DNA of 11,756 nucleotides, taken from positions 1-11,756 of the forward strand of contig CANIDW010000020.1 of the NCBI GenBank assembly GCA_947466165.1, read 5' to 3'. Below the pieces are notes generated by a model. It had not been told where the DNA came from and did not search any database. It was given only the letters and a program-made list of their open reading frames with translations. Source of the stretch: Comamonadaceae bacterium (GTDB taxonomy: Bacteria; Pseudomonadota; Gammaproteobacteria; Burkholderiales; Burkholderiaceae_C). Within the stretch, counting starts at the first letter, position 1, and each line of letters opens with the position of its first letter. Position numbers and translations under genes: made by a program. Positions 6,391 through 11,756 of the stretch are shown here, piece after piece.

Positions 6391-6554
6391 CATTGAACGG
6401 CTTGTGATTTGAACGATCCCGAGCCGCCCCGTTTCAAAACGACCGGCCCACACATTGCCGCCCCCGAATTTCACGAAAGCTCACACTGAAAAAACTCATG
6501 CCCACCAGCTGGCCGGCTTTAAAGCTGCAAGCTGGAAGCGACGAAAGGAGTTAC

Positions 6555-7415
6555 ATGTCAACGACTTTGAATTTAAGCCTGCACAAGTGCATGGCAGACT
6601 TCCGCAGCAGCGCCCGGAATGTTTTTAACGATATTGCAGCCGGTTTCCTTCAAATCAGCCACAACGGCTTTGCCATGCTGGGCCTGGCCCTGGTGTTTGT
6701 GATGATCACCCTGACCGCCCGCCCCGACCTGCGCGAAGCCGGCGAAATCCGCCTGATGGCGCTGCTTCTGGCGCGCCAGGAAGCCAGCATCGGCTTCACC
6801 GAACCGGGTGCAGTAGACCGCGCCACGGCCGCCAACCCCAAGGATTTGCCCAGCAAACAAGCGGCGGTGGCTTTCTGGTTGAGTAAAAAATACGCTGTCG
6901 CCCCCGAACCGCTGAGCGCGCTGGTGGCCCACGCCTTTGCGATCGGTGAAAAGTCCAAACTCGACCCGACCCTGATACTGGCCATCATGGCGATCGAATC
7001 CGGTTTCAACCCCTTCGCCCAAAGCCCCGTCGGCGCCCAAGGCCTGATGCAGGTCATGACCGGTGTGCACCACGACAAATATGCGCACTTCGGCGGACGC
7101 ATGGCGGCTTTTGACCCGGTGACCAACCTGCGTGTGGGCGTTAAGGTCTTGCAAGAATGTATTTCCCGGGCCGGCTCGATTGAAGGCGGTCTGAAGTTTT
7201 ACGTAGGCGCAGCCAATCTGGACGATGACGGCGGCTATGCCAGCAAAGTCCTGGCCGAACACGGGCGTTTACAGGCTGTTTTTGCCGGGAAGCGGCAGCC
7301 TTTTGACACCCTGGCCGAGCCCATGCCAATACCAGCGTCATACCAGACTCCGGCCCCGGCTGAGAGCCCGCTCAAGTCTGAGCCGGTGGCCAAAGTCGCG
7401 CTGCTGGGCAACTAG
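6555..7415 (+). CDS. Membrane-anchored lytic transglycosylase (SLT domain, GH23 type)
   Basis: This encodes 286 residues predicted to cleave the MurNAc-GlcNAc bond of peptidoglycan with formation of 1,6-anhydroMurNAc. One hydrophobic segment (residues 38-54, ending before TARPD) should anchor it in the inner membrane with the catalytic domain in the periplasm. The SLT domain spans about 120-245: AIMAIESGFNPFA with catalytic Glu148, then SPVGAQGLMQVM (157-168) and FDPVTNLRVGVKVL (186-199). The C-terminal 40 residues are Pro/Ala-rich. I chose ATG 6555 because AAAGGAG (6544-6550) lies just upstream; the in-frame ATG at 6498 has no such site. It stands alone behind the NrdR-box promoter, 217 bp before glyA. 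Which cell-wall process it serves cannot be read from the sequence. Confidence 0.9.
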   Translation: MSTTLNLSLHKCMADFRSSARNVFNDIAAGFLQISHNGFAMLGLALVFVMITLTARPDLREAGEIRLMALLLARQEASIGFTEPGAVDRATAANPKDLPSKQAAVAFWLSKKYAVAPEPLSALVAHAFAIGEKSKLDPTLILAIMAIESGFNPFAQSPVGAQGLMQVMTGVHHDKYAHFGGRMAAFDPVTNLRVGVKVLQECISRAGSIEGGLKFYVGAANLDDDGGYASKVLAEHGRLQAVFAGKRQPFDTLAEPMPIPASYQTPAPAESPLKSEPVAKVALLGN

Positions 7416-7445
7416 GCCGATAAGGCCTGTCAGCTACACTTTAAG

Positions 7446-7567
7446 GGTGCGCGACTGGCGATAGGTATGGGCGGTTGAAAAACAGCGCATGCTGACGTGG
7501 GACACCACTTGGAAGCGCACCGCTTGCGGGCTATCTAGCCCAAAGCGATCAGCCGTTCGCCTGGGCA
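7446..7567 (+). promoter_or_regulatory. ZTP/ZMP riboswitch (pfl motif) in the glyA leader
   Basis: The leader contains the conserved elements of the pfl RNA, which binds ZTP or ZMP (AICAR phosphates), signals of 10-formyl-THF shortage. Stem P1 is GGTGCGC (7446-7452) with GCGCACC (7515-7521). It encloses GACTGGCG (7453-7460) and the hairpin GTGG-GACA-CCAC (7497-7508), and ends with GGAAGC (7511-7516). A linker hairpin (GGGCT 7528-7532 with AGCCC 7537-7541) leads to the 3' domain CCGTTCGCCTGGGCA (7553-7567). CGCC (7558-7561) can pair with GGCG (7457-7460) as the family's pseudoknot. An extra hairpin with an A5 loop (7471-7488) is inserted in the 5' domain. The gene controlled, glyA, belongs to folate one-carbon metabolism, a usual target of this riboswitch. 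Confidence 0.92.
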
Positions 7568-7632
7568 GCCCTTGCTTCTCTTCCTTACTATATGGACACT
7601 GAGGACAAGGAACACCGTCTTTAAGGACTGCC
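7564..7632 (+). promoter_or_regulatory. Riboswitch expression platform hiding the glyA ribosome binding site
   Basis: GGCAGCCCTT (7564-7573) can pair with AAGGACTGCC (7623-7632) at nine of ten positions, with a single C-A mismatch. The second segment contains the AAGGA Shine-Dalgarno and runs up to the glyA ATG. Nested inside, TTCCTT (7581-7586) pairs perfectly with AAGGAA (7607-7612). The first segment starts within the conserved TGGGCA of the aptamer, so aptamer folding and ribosome-site sequestration should exclude each other. Ligand binding would then free glyA translation. No intrinsic terminator is present. Confidence 0.65.
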
Positions 7633-8877
7633 ATGTACGACCGCCACCATCTGATTGAGCAAACCGACCCGGAACTATGGGCTGCCATCAAGGCTGAGAA
7701 CGCCCGCCAAGAGCACCACATTGAGCTGATTGCCAGCGAAAACTACGCCTCGCCCGCCGTCATGGCCGCGCAGGGCTCGCAACTCACCAACAAATACGCC
7801 GAAGGCTACCCGGGTCGCCGCTATTACGGTGGCTGCGAGCACGTGGACGTGGCCGAGCAACTGGCGATTGACCGCGTCAAGCTGATTTTTGGTGCCGATG
7901 CCGCCAACGTGCAGCCGCATTGCGGCGCCTCGGCCAACATGGCCGTGTTTCTGGCATTCCTCAAGCCAAGAGACACCATCATGGGCATGAGCCTGGCCGA
8001 AGGCGGCCACCTGACGCACGGCATGGCGCTGAACATGAGCGGCAAATGGTTCAACGTAGTCAGCTACGGCCTGAACGCCAAGGAAGAAATCGACTACGAC
8101 GCCATGGAACGCAAGGCGCACGAATCCAAACCCAAACTGATCATCGCCGGCGCTTCAGCTTATTCGCTGGGTATCGACTTTGCACGTTTTGCCAAGGTGG
8201 CCAAAGACGTGGGCGCCATTTTTCTGGTGGACATGGCGCATTACGCCGGCCTGATCGCCGCAGGCGTGTATCCCAACCCGGTGCCGCACGCCGACGTGGT
8301 GACATCAACCACCCACAAGAGCTTGCGCGGCCCGCGCGGCGGCATTATTTTGATGAAATCCGTGCACGAAAAAGCCATCAACAGCGCCATCTTCCCCGGC
8401 CTGCAGGGCGGCCCCCTGATGCACGTGATTGCCGCCAAGGCAGTGGCTTTCAAAGAAGCGCTGGAGCCCGGCTTCAAGATTTACCAGCAGCAAGTCATCA
8501 AGAACGCGCAGATCGTTGCCGAGACCCTGATCTCACGCGGCCTGCGCATTGTCAGCGGCCGCACCGAAAGCCATGTCATGCTGGTGGATCTGCGCGCCAA
8601 AGGCATCACCGGCAAGGAAGCCGAATCCGTGCTGGGCAGCGCCCACATGACGATCAACAAGAACGCTATTCCTAACGACCCTGAAAAACCGATGGTCACC
8701 AGCGGCGTGCGCATCGGCACCCCCGCCATGACCACACGCGGCTTCAAGGACGAAGAAGCGCGCATGACGGCGCACCTGATCGCCGACGTGCTGGACAACC
8801 CGCGCGACACGGCCAACATTGACGCCGTGCGCGCCAAGGTGCACGCCCTGACCAGCCGCTTCCCCGTCTACAAATAA
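7633..8877 (+). CDS. glyA: Serine hydroxymethyltransferase
   Basis: GlyA is a cytoplasmic PLP enzyme that converts serine and tetrahydrofolate to glycine and 5,10-methylene-THF, the main source of one-carbon units for purine, thymidylate and methionine synthesis. The 414-residue product is colinear with the E. coli enzyme (417 residues). Recognisable blocks are [10 protein letters not shown] (31-40), [10 protein letters not shown] (58-67), the cofactor-binding VDMAHYAGL (199-207) and [12 protein letters not shown] (226-237) with the Schiff-base Lys229. The ATG at 7633 is preceded by AAGGA with 5 nt spacing. Translation is probably controlled by the ZTP riboswitch upstream. nrdR follows after 13 nt, so the two are almost certainly co-transcribed. 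A weak TACACT -10 element at 7435-7440 would start transcription at the base of riboswitch stem P1. Confidence 0.98.
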   Translation: MYDRHHLIEQTDPELWAAIKAENARQEHHIELIASENYASPAVMAAQGSQLTNKYAEGYPGRRYYGGCEHVDVAEQLAIDRVKLIFGADAANVQPHCGASANMAVFLAFLKPRDTIMGMSLAEGGHLTHGMALNMSGKWFNVVSYGLNAKEEIDYDAMERKAHESKPKLIIAGASAYSLGIDFARFAKVAKDVGAIFLVDMAHYAGLIAAGVYPNPVPHADVVTSTTHKSLRGPRGGIILMKSVHEKAINSAIFPGLQGGPLMHVIAAKAVAFKEALEPGFKIYQQQVIKNAQIVAETLISRGLRIVSGRTESHVMLVDLRAKGITGKEAESVLGSAHMTINKNAIPNDPEKPMVTSGVRIGTPAMTTRGFKDEEARMTAHLIADVLDNPRDTANIDAVRAKVHALTSRFPVYK

Positions 8878-8890
8878 TGGCCCTTGACCG

Positions 8891-9340
8891 ATGAAGTGTC
8901 CTTTTTGCGGCAACCTCGAAACCCAGGTCGTCGAGACCCGGATTTCCGAGGATGCAGACTTCATCCGGCGCCGCCGCCAGTGCAGCGCCTGTGAAAAGCG
9001 CTTCACCACCTATGAACGGCCTGACGTCAACTTTCCGGCCATCGTCAAAAAAGACGGCCGGCGCATTGAGTACAAGCGCAGCAAGATTCTCGAATCCATG
9101 AACCTGGCCTTGCGCAAACGCCCGGTCAGCACCGAGCAGGTGGACTCGGCCATTGAACGGATAGAAGAAAAACTGCTCAACCTGGGTTTGCGCGAAGTGC
9201 CTTCAACGCGCCTTGGCGAGCTGGTCATGCGCGAGCTCAAGAAACTCGACAAAGTGGCCTACGTGCGCTTTGCCAGCGTGTACCGCAGCTTTGAAGACAT
9301 CGACGACTTCAAAAATCTGGTCGACGAGGTCAGGCGCTAA
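8891..9340 (+). CDS. nrdR: Transcriptional repressor NrdR
   Basis: NrdR is a nucleotide-dependent repressor of ribonucleotide reductase genes; its ATP-cone senses ATP against dATP and changes oligomer state and DNA binding. The 149-residue product has the N-terminal zinc ribbon with Cys3, Cys6, Cys31 and Cys34 and the DNA-contacting basic run RRRR (26-29), followed by the ATP-cone from about residue 49 ([19 protein letters not shown]). The length is typical of the family. It lies 13 nt after glyA without its own obvious ribosome binding site, so it depends on the glyA transcript and perhaps on coupling. The matching operator pair is at 6314-6360. It is convergent with pilE, with 33 bp between the stops. 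Confidence 0.98.
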   Translation: MKCPFCGNLETQVVETRISEDADFIRRRRQCSACEKRFTTYERPDVNFPAIVKKDGRRIEYKRSKILESMNLALRKRPVSTEQVDSAIERIEEKLLNLGLREVPSTRLGELVMRELKKLDKVAYVRFASVYRSFEDIDDFKNLVDEVRR

Positions 9341-9381
9341 GGCACTTTAGTTACTGGGCACTGCGATGGCCGCCTAGCGCC
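9333..9381. repeat. Inverted repeat spanning the convergent nrdR and pilE ends
   Basis: GGCGCTA (9333-9339) and TAGCGCC (9375-9381) are perfect inverted repeats, and each contains one of the two convergent stop codons. The 35-bp interval shows no T-rich run, so an intrinsic terminator is not evident. The repeat may simply reflect similar stop contexts. Confidence 0.25.
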
Positions 9382-9835
9382 AGCATTCAGCCACGCTCCA
9401 CGTGCTGTTCAAGACGCCCCGCAGACCGGTCTGGTTGATCGTCAGACTGCCGCAAACATCGCCGGCCATGCTGCCTTCAGGCACCGCCTGCACAAGGTAG
9501 CTGTTCACACTGGCTTCACGCACGCTCAGACGGTAGTGCACAGAACCTTGCGTGGGGACCTGTTGCAGACGCTGCGGCAAGACGGGGGCAGCATTTGACG
9601 GACTCAGGTACTGGCCATTGGCACTGTAATAACGCTCCATGTAGTGCTGCGCCTCAAGCAAGGCGGCCATGGCTTCAGTGCGATGGCCTCTTTGCACATA
9701 GCGCGTGTAAGCGGGCAGCGCGACCGCGGAAAGCACACCCATGATCACCAGCACCACCAGCAATTCGACCAAAGAAAAACCGGCGAGCCGGAACTGCCGC
9801 CCTAAGTGTGCGCTTTGAAACACTTGAGCTTTCAT
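9374..9835 (-). CDS. pilE: Type IV pilin-like minor pilin PilE
   Basis: This 153-residue prepilin has a 19-residue basic leader ending in Gly19, then FSLVELLVVLVIMG, with Phe20 as the first mature residue and Glu24 at mature position 5. That is the prepilin peptidase (PilD) motif and the hydrophobic helix that packs in the pilus core. Cys127 and Cys151 near the C-terminus are placed to form the pilin disulphide loop. The frame stays open far upstream, but the prepilin motif and an ATGA overlap with the pilX stop fix the start at 9835. No Shine-Dalgarno is visible, so translation is probably coupled to pilX. Position at the end of the pilV-pilW-pilX run suggests the minor pilin PilE that primes pilus assembly rather than the major pilin. 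Confidence 0.92.
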   Translation of the reverse strand: MKAQVFQSAHLGRQFRLAGFSLVELLVVLVIMGVLSAVALPAYTRYVQRGHRTEAMAALLEAQHYMERYYSANGQYLSPSNAAPVLPQRLQQVPTQGSVHYRLSVREASVNSYLVQAVPEGSMAGDVCGSLTINQTGLRGVLNSTWSVAECWR

Positions 9836-10473
9836 GATGCAGGCGGATTGATGATGCGCATCCAGACGCGGTCTGCCAGCGTGCCGGCATCGCCGGGTGC
9901 AGCGCGTTGAACAGACAGGCGGCACTGCAGCCAGACCACCGCACCGCTGCGCAGACCCGGCCGGATTTCGCGGTAGTCCGGGCTGAAACCACGCGCCGTG
10001 ATTACGTAGACGTCTGCGTTGCCCACGGCGGCACCGTTTTGCAGCAAGGGCAGCGCCTGCCGCTCCACCACGCACTGCGGCAGCATCTGCGGCGCAAAAG
10101 CGCTGTCCAAAGATTCGACAAAGGCTTGTGCCACGCTGGTCAGCGATGCGAATGCACCACCTGAACCCGACCAGGTTTGCGGATTGGCCCAGCCGGGTAC
10201 GGCCGTAGCGTTGATGGGTATCAACACAGACTCTTGCAAGCTGCTGACCCGTTGAGCGTCTGCCAGCAAGAGTTGGCTCTGGCAATAGCGCAAAGCGGCC
10301 TCGGCATACTGCTCGGCCAGCCAATGCATACGAACGTTATGGCTGACACGCTCATTGGAGCTGGCCTTGCGCAAGCTGGCCGCAGACGTCAAGCCGATGA
10401 CCACCAGCAAGACCAGCACGATGATGAGTGAAGCGCCTTGCCCGCGCGCCAGATACATGCGACGCCGGCTCAT
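9832..10473 (-). CDS. pilX: Minor type IV pilus assembly protein PilX
   Basis: This 213-residue protein has a short basic N-terminus, then GQGASLIIVLVLLVVIGLTSAASLRKASSNE, a PilX-type prepilin helix. It lacks the Glu at mature position 5, as is usual for PilX and the related GspK proteins at the tip of the pseudopilus. The rest (VSHNVRMHWLAEQYAEAALRYCQSQ and a globular C-terminal domain) fits PilX. Its ATG overlaps the pilW stop as TGATG and its stop overlaps the pilE ATG, so the genes form a translationally coupled operon. An internal ATG at 10458 is an alternative start. Function in priming pilus assembly is inferred from the family. Confidence 0.88.
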   Translation of the reverse strand: MSRRRMYLARGQGASLIIVLVLLVVIGLTSAASLRKASSNERVSHNVRMHWLAEQYAEAALRYCQSQLLLADAQRVSSLQESVLIPINATAVPGWANPQTWSGSGGAFASLTSVAQAFVESLDSAFAPQMLPQCVVERQALPLLQNGAAVGNADVYVITARGFSPDYREIRPGLRSGAVVWLQCRLSVQRAAPGDAGTLADRVWMRIINPPAS

Positions 10474-11297
10474 CAGGGTGTCTTGCTGCGCAAGGCGATG
10501 GTGCTGAAATAAACGCGCCTCAAACGCCCGTCGGCAGCAGTCCGGAGAACCCCGTCACAGTCGAGGTAGGACTGCCAGGCGGCGTCTTCTGCTTTGGCCG
10601 GTGCCTCACTGCTGCGCATCAGCAAGCACACCCGCACACTCATGACGCGGCTGAAATCGGCGCTGCTGGCTTGTGTGTAGCGAATCAGCTGAGGCGAAGC
10701 GCCCCCGTCAGATTGACCGTACCAAAACTGCAAACGCTCGACGTTGTCCACCAGCGGTATGGTGCTGCTGCCACTGCTGCATCGCAGCTCGCTGCGCCCC
10801 GGGCTGCTGCTGCCGACGCCGTAGCGGTTGAAGGTGATCCCGTTTTGACTGGCAGGCAAAGCCTCGCCAGCGCAATCGGTCCCCTTGCCCTTAGACACCA
10901 CCGAGTTGTAGAGATCAACTTCGTAAGCAATTTCAATGGAGGGTGTTCCCCCGCTGATGGCGCAAGTCGAAGGGTTGGCGGAAGGCGCTGCGCTAAACCC
11001 TTTGTCGCAGCCAAACACTGCGCGTCCTTCATAGCTTTGGTTAAACACCCGCGTGTCCGCGTTCATGCTGGTGGGCAGTGCATAACCGGCCATGAGCAGT
11101 TCGCGCGTCAGAATGCGCAAGCCGATTTGTGCGTCCTCGTCCATCTGCGCTACGGCCGATTGCAAACGACCCGTTTGAGCATTGCTCAGGTAAGAGGCCA
11201 GCACCGCACCCACCACCACCAGCCCGATACCCAGCGCCACCAGTATTTCTATCAGGGCAAAGCCTGTGCTGTCAGAGGGCATGGGCCACCGTTTCAT
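10473..11297 (-). CDS. pilW: Minor type IV pilus assembly protein PilW
   Basis: This 274-residue protein starts with a prepilin leader ending in Gly12 followed by FALIEILVALGIGLVVVGAVL, with Glu17 at mature position 5. The long globular domain after the helix, with QSAVAQMDEDAQIGLRILTRELLMAGY and several Cys residues (for example in FGCDKGF, STCAIS and ELRCSS), is typical of PilW. It lies between pilV and pilX with a 4-nt and a 1-nt overlap. It should sit in the inner membrane before assembly and join the tip complex of the pilus. The start at 11297 is fixed by the ATGA overlap with pilV. Confidence 0.92.
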   Translation of the reverse strand: MKRWPMPSDSTGFALIEILVALGIGLVVVGAVLASYLSNAQTGRLQSAVAQMDEDAQIGLRILTRELLMAGYALPTSMNADTRVFNQSYEGRAVFGCDKGFSAAPSANPSTCAISGGTPSIEIAYEVDLYNSVVSKGKGTDCAGEALPASQNGITFNRYGVGSSSPGRSELRCSSGSSTIPLVDNVERLQFWYGQSDGGASPQLIRYTQASSADFSRVMSVRVCLLMRSSEAPAKAEDAAWQSYLDCDGVLRTAADGRLRRVYFSTIALRSKTP

Positions 11298-11756
11298 GGA
11301 TGAACCCGGAAATAGCTACAGCGAATGCTGCTGTCGCCCACAGCCAGTCCTGCGGGGCACTCCTTGACCAGCGCTGTCGTTTCATCGGCATTGGCCAGCA
11401 GCGGGTCACGCCAGGCCAGCCACACATCGGCAGCGGCGAAGGCAGCCTGCCTTTGCACAAACACAGAGCCTTGCGGAAGCGCTGCACGCGCCAAGACCCG
11501 CCACTGCGCCAGGTCCAAAGCCGCAAGCTCAAGGGCGCTGCAAACGCTATTCGGTTCGTTGCAAAGCTGCGCCGGCAGATCCAGGTTGCCTGATTGGGCG
11601 GCAAAACTGACCTTGTAGTCATAGGCCTGCGCCGCAAAGCCAGCCGGGTTGGCCCGCATGCGCTCGCTGATCTCCACAGCCAAGGTCAAAGCCTGGGCGC
11701 GGTATTGGCTCATTTTGGTATAGCGCAAAGCGGCCGCATTGGCGCTGGCCAAAGCC
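11294..11756 (-). CDS. pilV: Minor type IV pilus protein PilV, C-terminal part (cut by the window edge)
   Basis: The frame is open from the window edge to a TGA at 11296-11294, giving about 154 residues. The visible N-terminal part (ASANAAALRYTKMSQYRAQALTLAVEISERMRANP) matches the helical region that follows the membrane helix in PilV proteins, especially the A-L-A-E/V-ERMRANP pattern. The prepilin leader and first helix lie outside the window. The only start-like codon in view, TTG 11752, is internal. A Cys pair (LCNEPNSVC) and a C-terminal Cys (IRCSYF) could form disulphides. It overlaps pilW by 4 nt. Confidence 0.85.
   Translation of the reverse strand, partial: ALASANAAALRYTKMSQYRAQALTLAVEISERMRANPAGFAAQAYDYKVSFAAQSGNLDLPAQLCNEPNSVCSALELAALDLAQWRVLARAALPQGSVFVQRQAAFAAADVWLAWRDPLLANADETTALVKECPAGLAVGDSSIRCSYFRVHP

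Larger units (their letters stand above)
5804..6554. other. Long non-coding, signal-rich intergenic region
   Basis: These 750 bp separate the DUF349 gene (leftward) from the transglycosylase gene (rightward). I find no convincing protein gene. From the left it holds two terminator-like hairpins (5821-5900), a stretch with long-range complementarity (5982-6114), an AT-rich island with a 24-bp palindrome and possible divergent promoters (6131-6204), a short TGCACC/GGTGCA inverted repeat at 6262-6278, the NrdR-box pair with an overlapping promoter (6314-6360), a stem-loop (6369-6390) and the transglycosylase ribosome binding site (6544-6550). For so compact a genome segment this is an unusually large regulatory space, so more than one transcript may start or end here. 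Confidence 0.75.

Noticed and set aside
7414..7428. AGGCC-GATAA-GGCCT hairpin at the end of the transglycosylase gene as a terminator
   Set aside because: The 5-bp stem lacks a following T run, so termination is not supported.
7592..7624. A 10-codon upstream open frame ending in the glyA Shine-Dalgarno
   Set aside because: It has no ribosome binding site of its own and lies within the riboswitch expression platform, where pairing explains the sequence better.
9836..10324. N-terminal extension of the pilE reading frame
   Set aside because: The extension is antiparallel noise within pilX in another frame; the prepilin leader and ATGA overlap fix the start at 9835.

Overview
The window looks like a chromosomal housekeeping stretch from a Gram-negative betaproteobacterium, most likely a member of the Comamonadaceae (Burkholderiales). 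The GC-rich coding style, the mtfA-type peptidase beside lpxH, the glyA-nrdR pair, the very large Ala-rich DUF349 protein and the minor type IV pilin cluster all fit that group. The genus cannot be fixed from the sequence alone. There are no transposases, integrases, phage genes, tRNAs or CRISPR arrays.

Layout. (1) Positions 1-2976, + strand: the last codons of an unidentified gene, then a compact run of periplasmic cyclophilin (ppiA), cytoplasmic cyclophilin (ppiB), the lipid A enzyme lpxH and the zinc peptidase mtfA, with 4-nt overlaps or short gaps. (2) Positions 2996-5803, - strand: one 935-residue DUF349 protein with an Ala/Pro linker and an Arg/Gly-rich disordered tail, convergent with mtfA. 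(3) Positions 5804-6554: a 750-bp non-coding region rich in signals. It holds two terminator-like hairpins facing the DUF349 gene, a 24-bp palindrome between possible divergent promoters, and a tandem pair of 16-bp palindromes with the sequence, spacing and promoter position expected of NrdR boxes. (4) Positions 6555-9340, + strand: a membrane-anchored lytic transglycosylase, a ZTP (pfl) riboswitch, glyA and nrdR. (5) Positions 9374-11756, - strand: minor type IV pilin genes pilV (cut by the window edge), pilW, pilX and pilE, each overlapping the next by 1-4 nt.

How it works together. Region 4 is the most interesting part. GlyA makes glycine and 5,10-methylene-THF, the one-carbon donor for purines and dTMP, and its mRNA carries a sensor for ZTP/ZMP, the alarm signal for 10-formyl-THF shortage. 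NrdR is the nucleotide-sensing repressor of ribonucleotide reductase genes. The NrdR-type operator lies upstream of the transglycosylase rather than of a reductase gene, which suggests that cell-wall cleavage, and perhaps read-through into glyA-nrdR, is tied to deoxynucleotide status. The riboswitch also has a readable expression platform: ten bases that include the conserved GGC of the aptamer are complementary (9 of 10) to the glyA ribosome binding site.

I see no wholly new multi-gene system here. The novelty lies in the regulatory wiring of positions 5820-7632.
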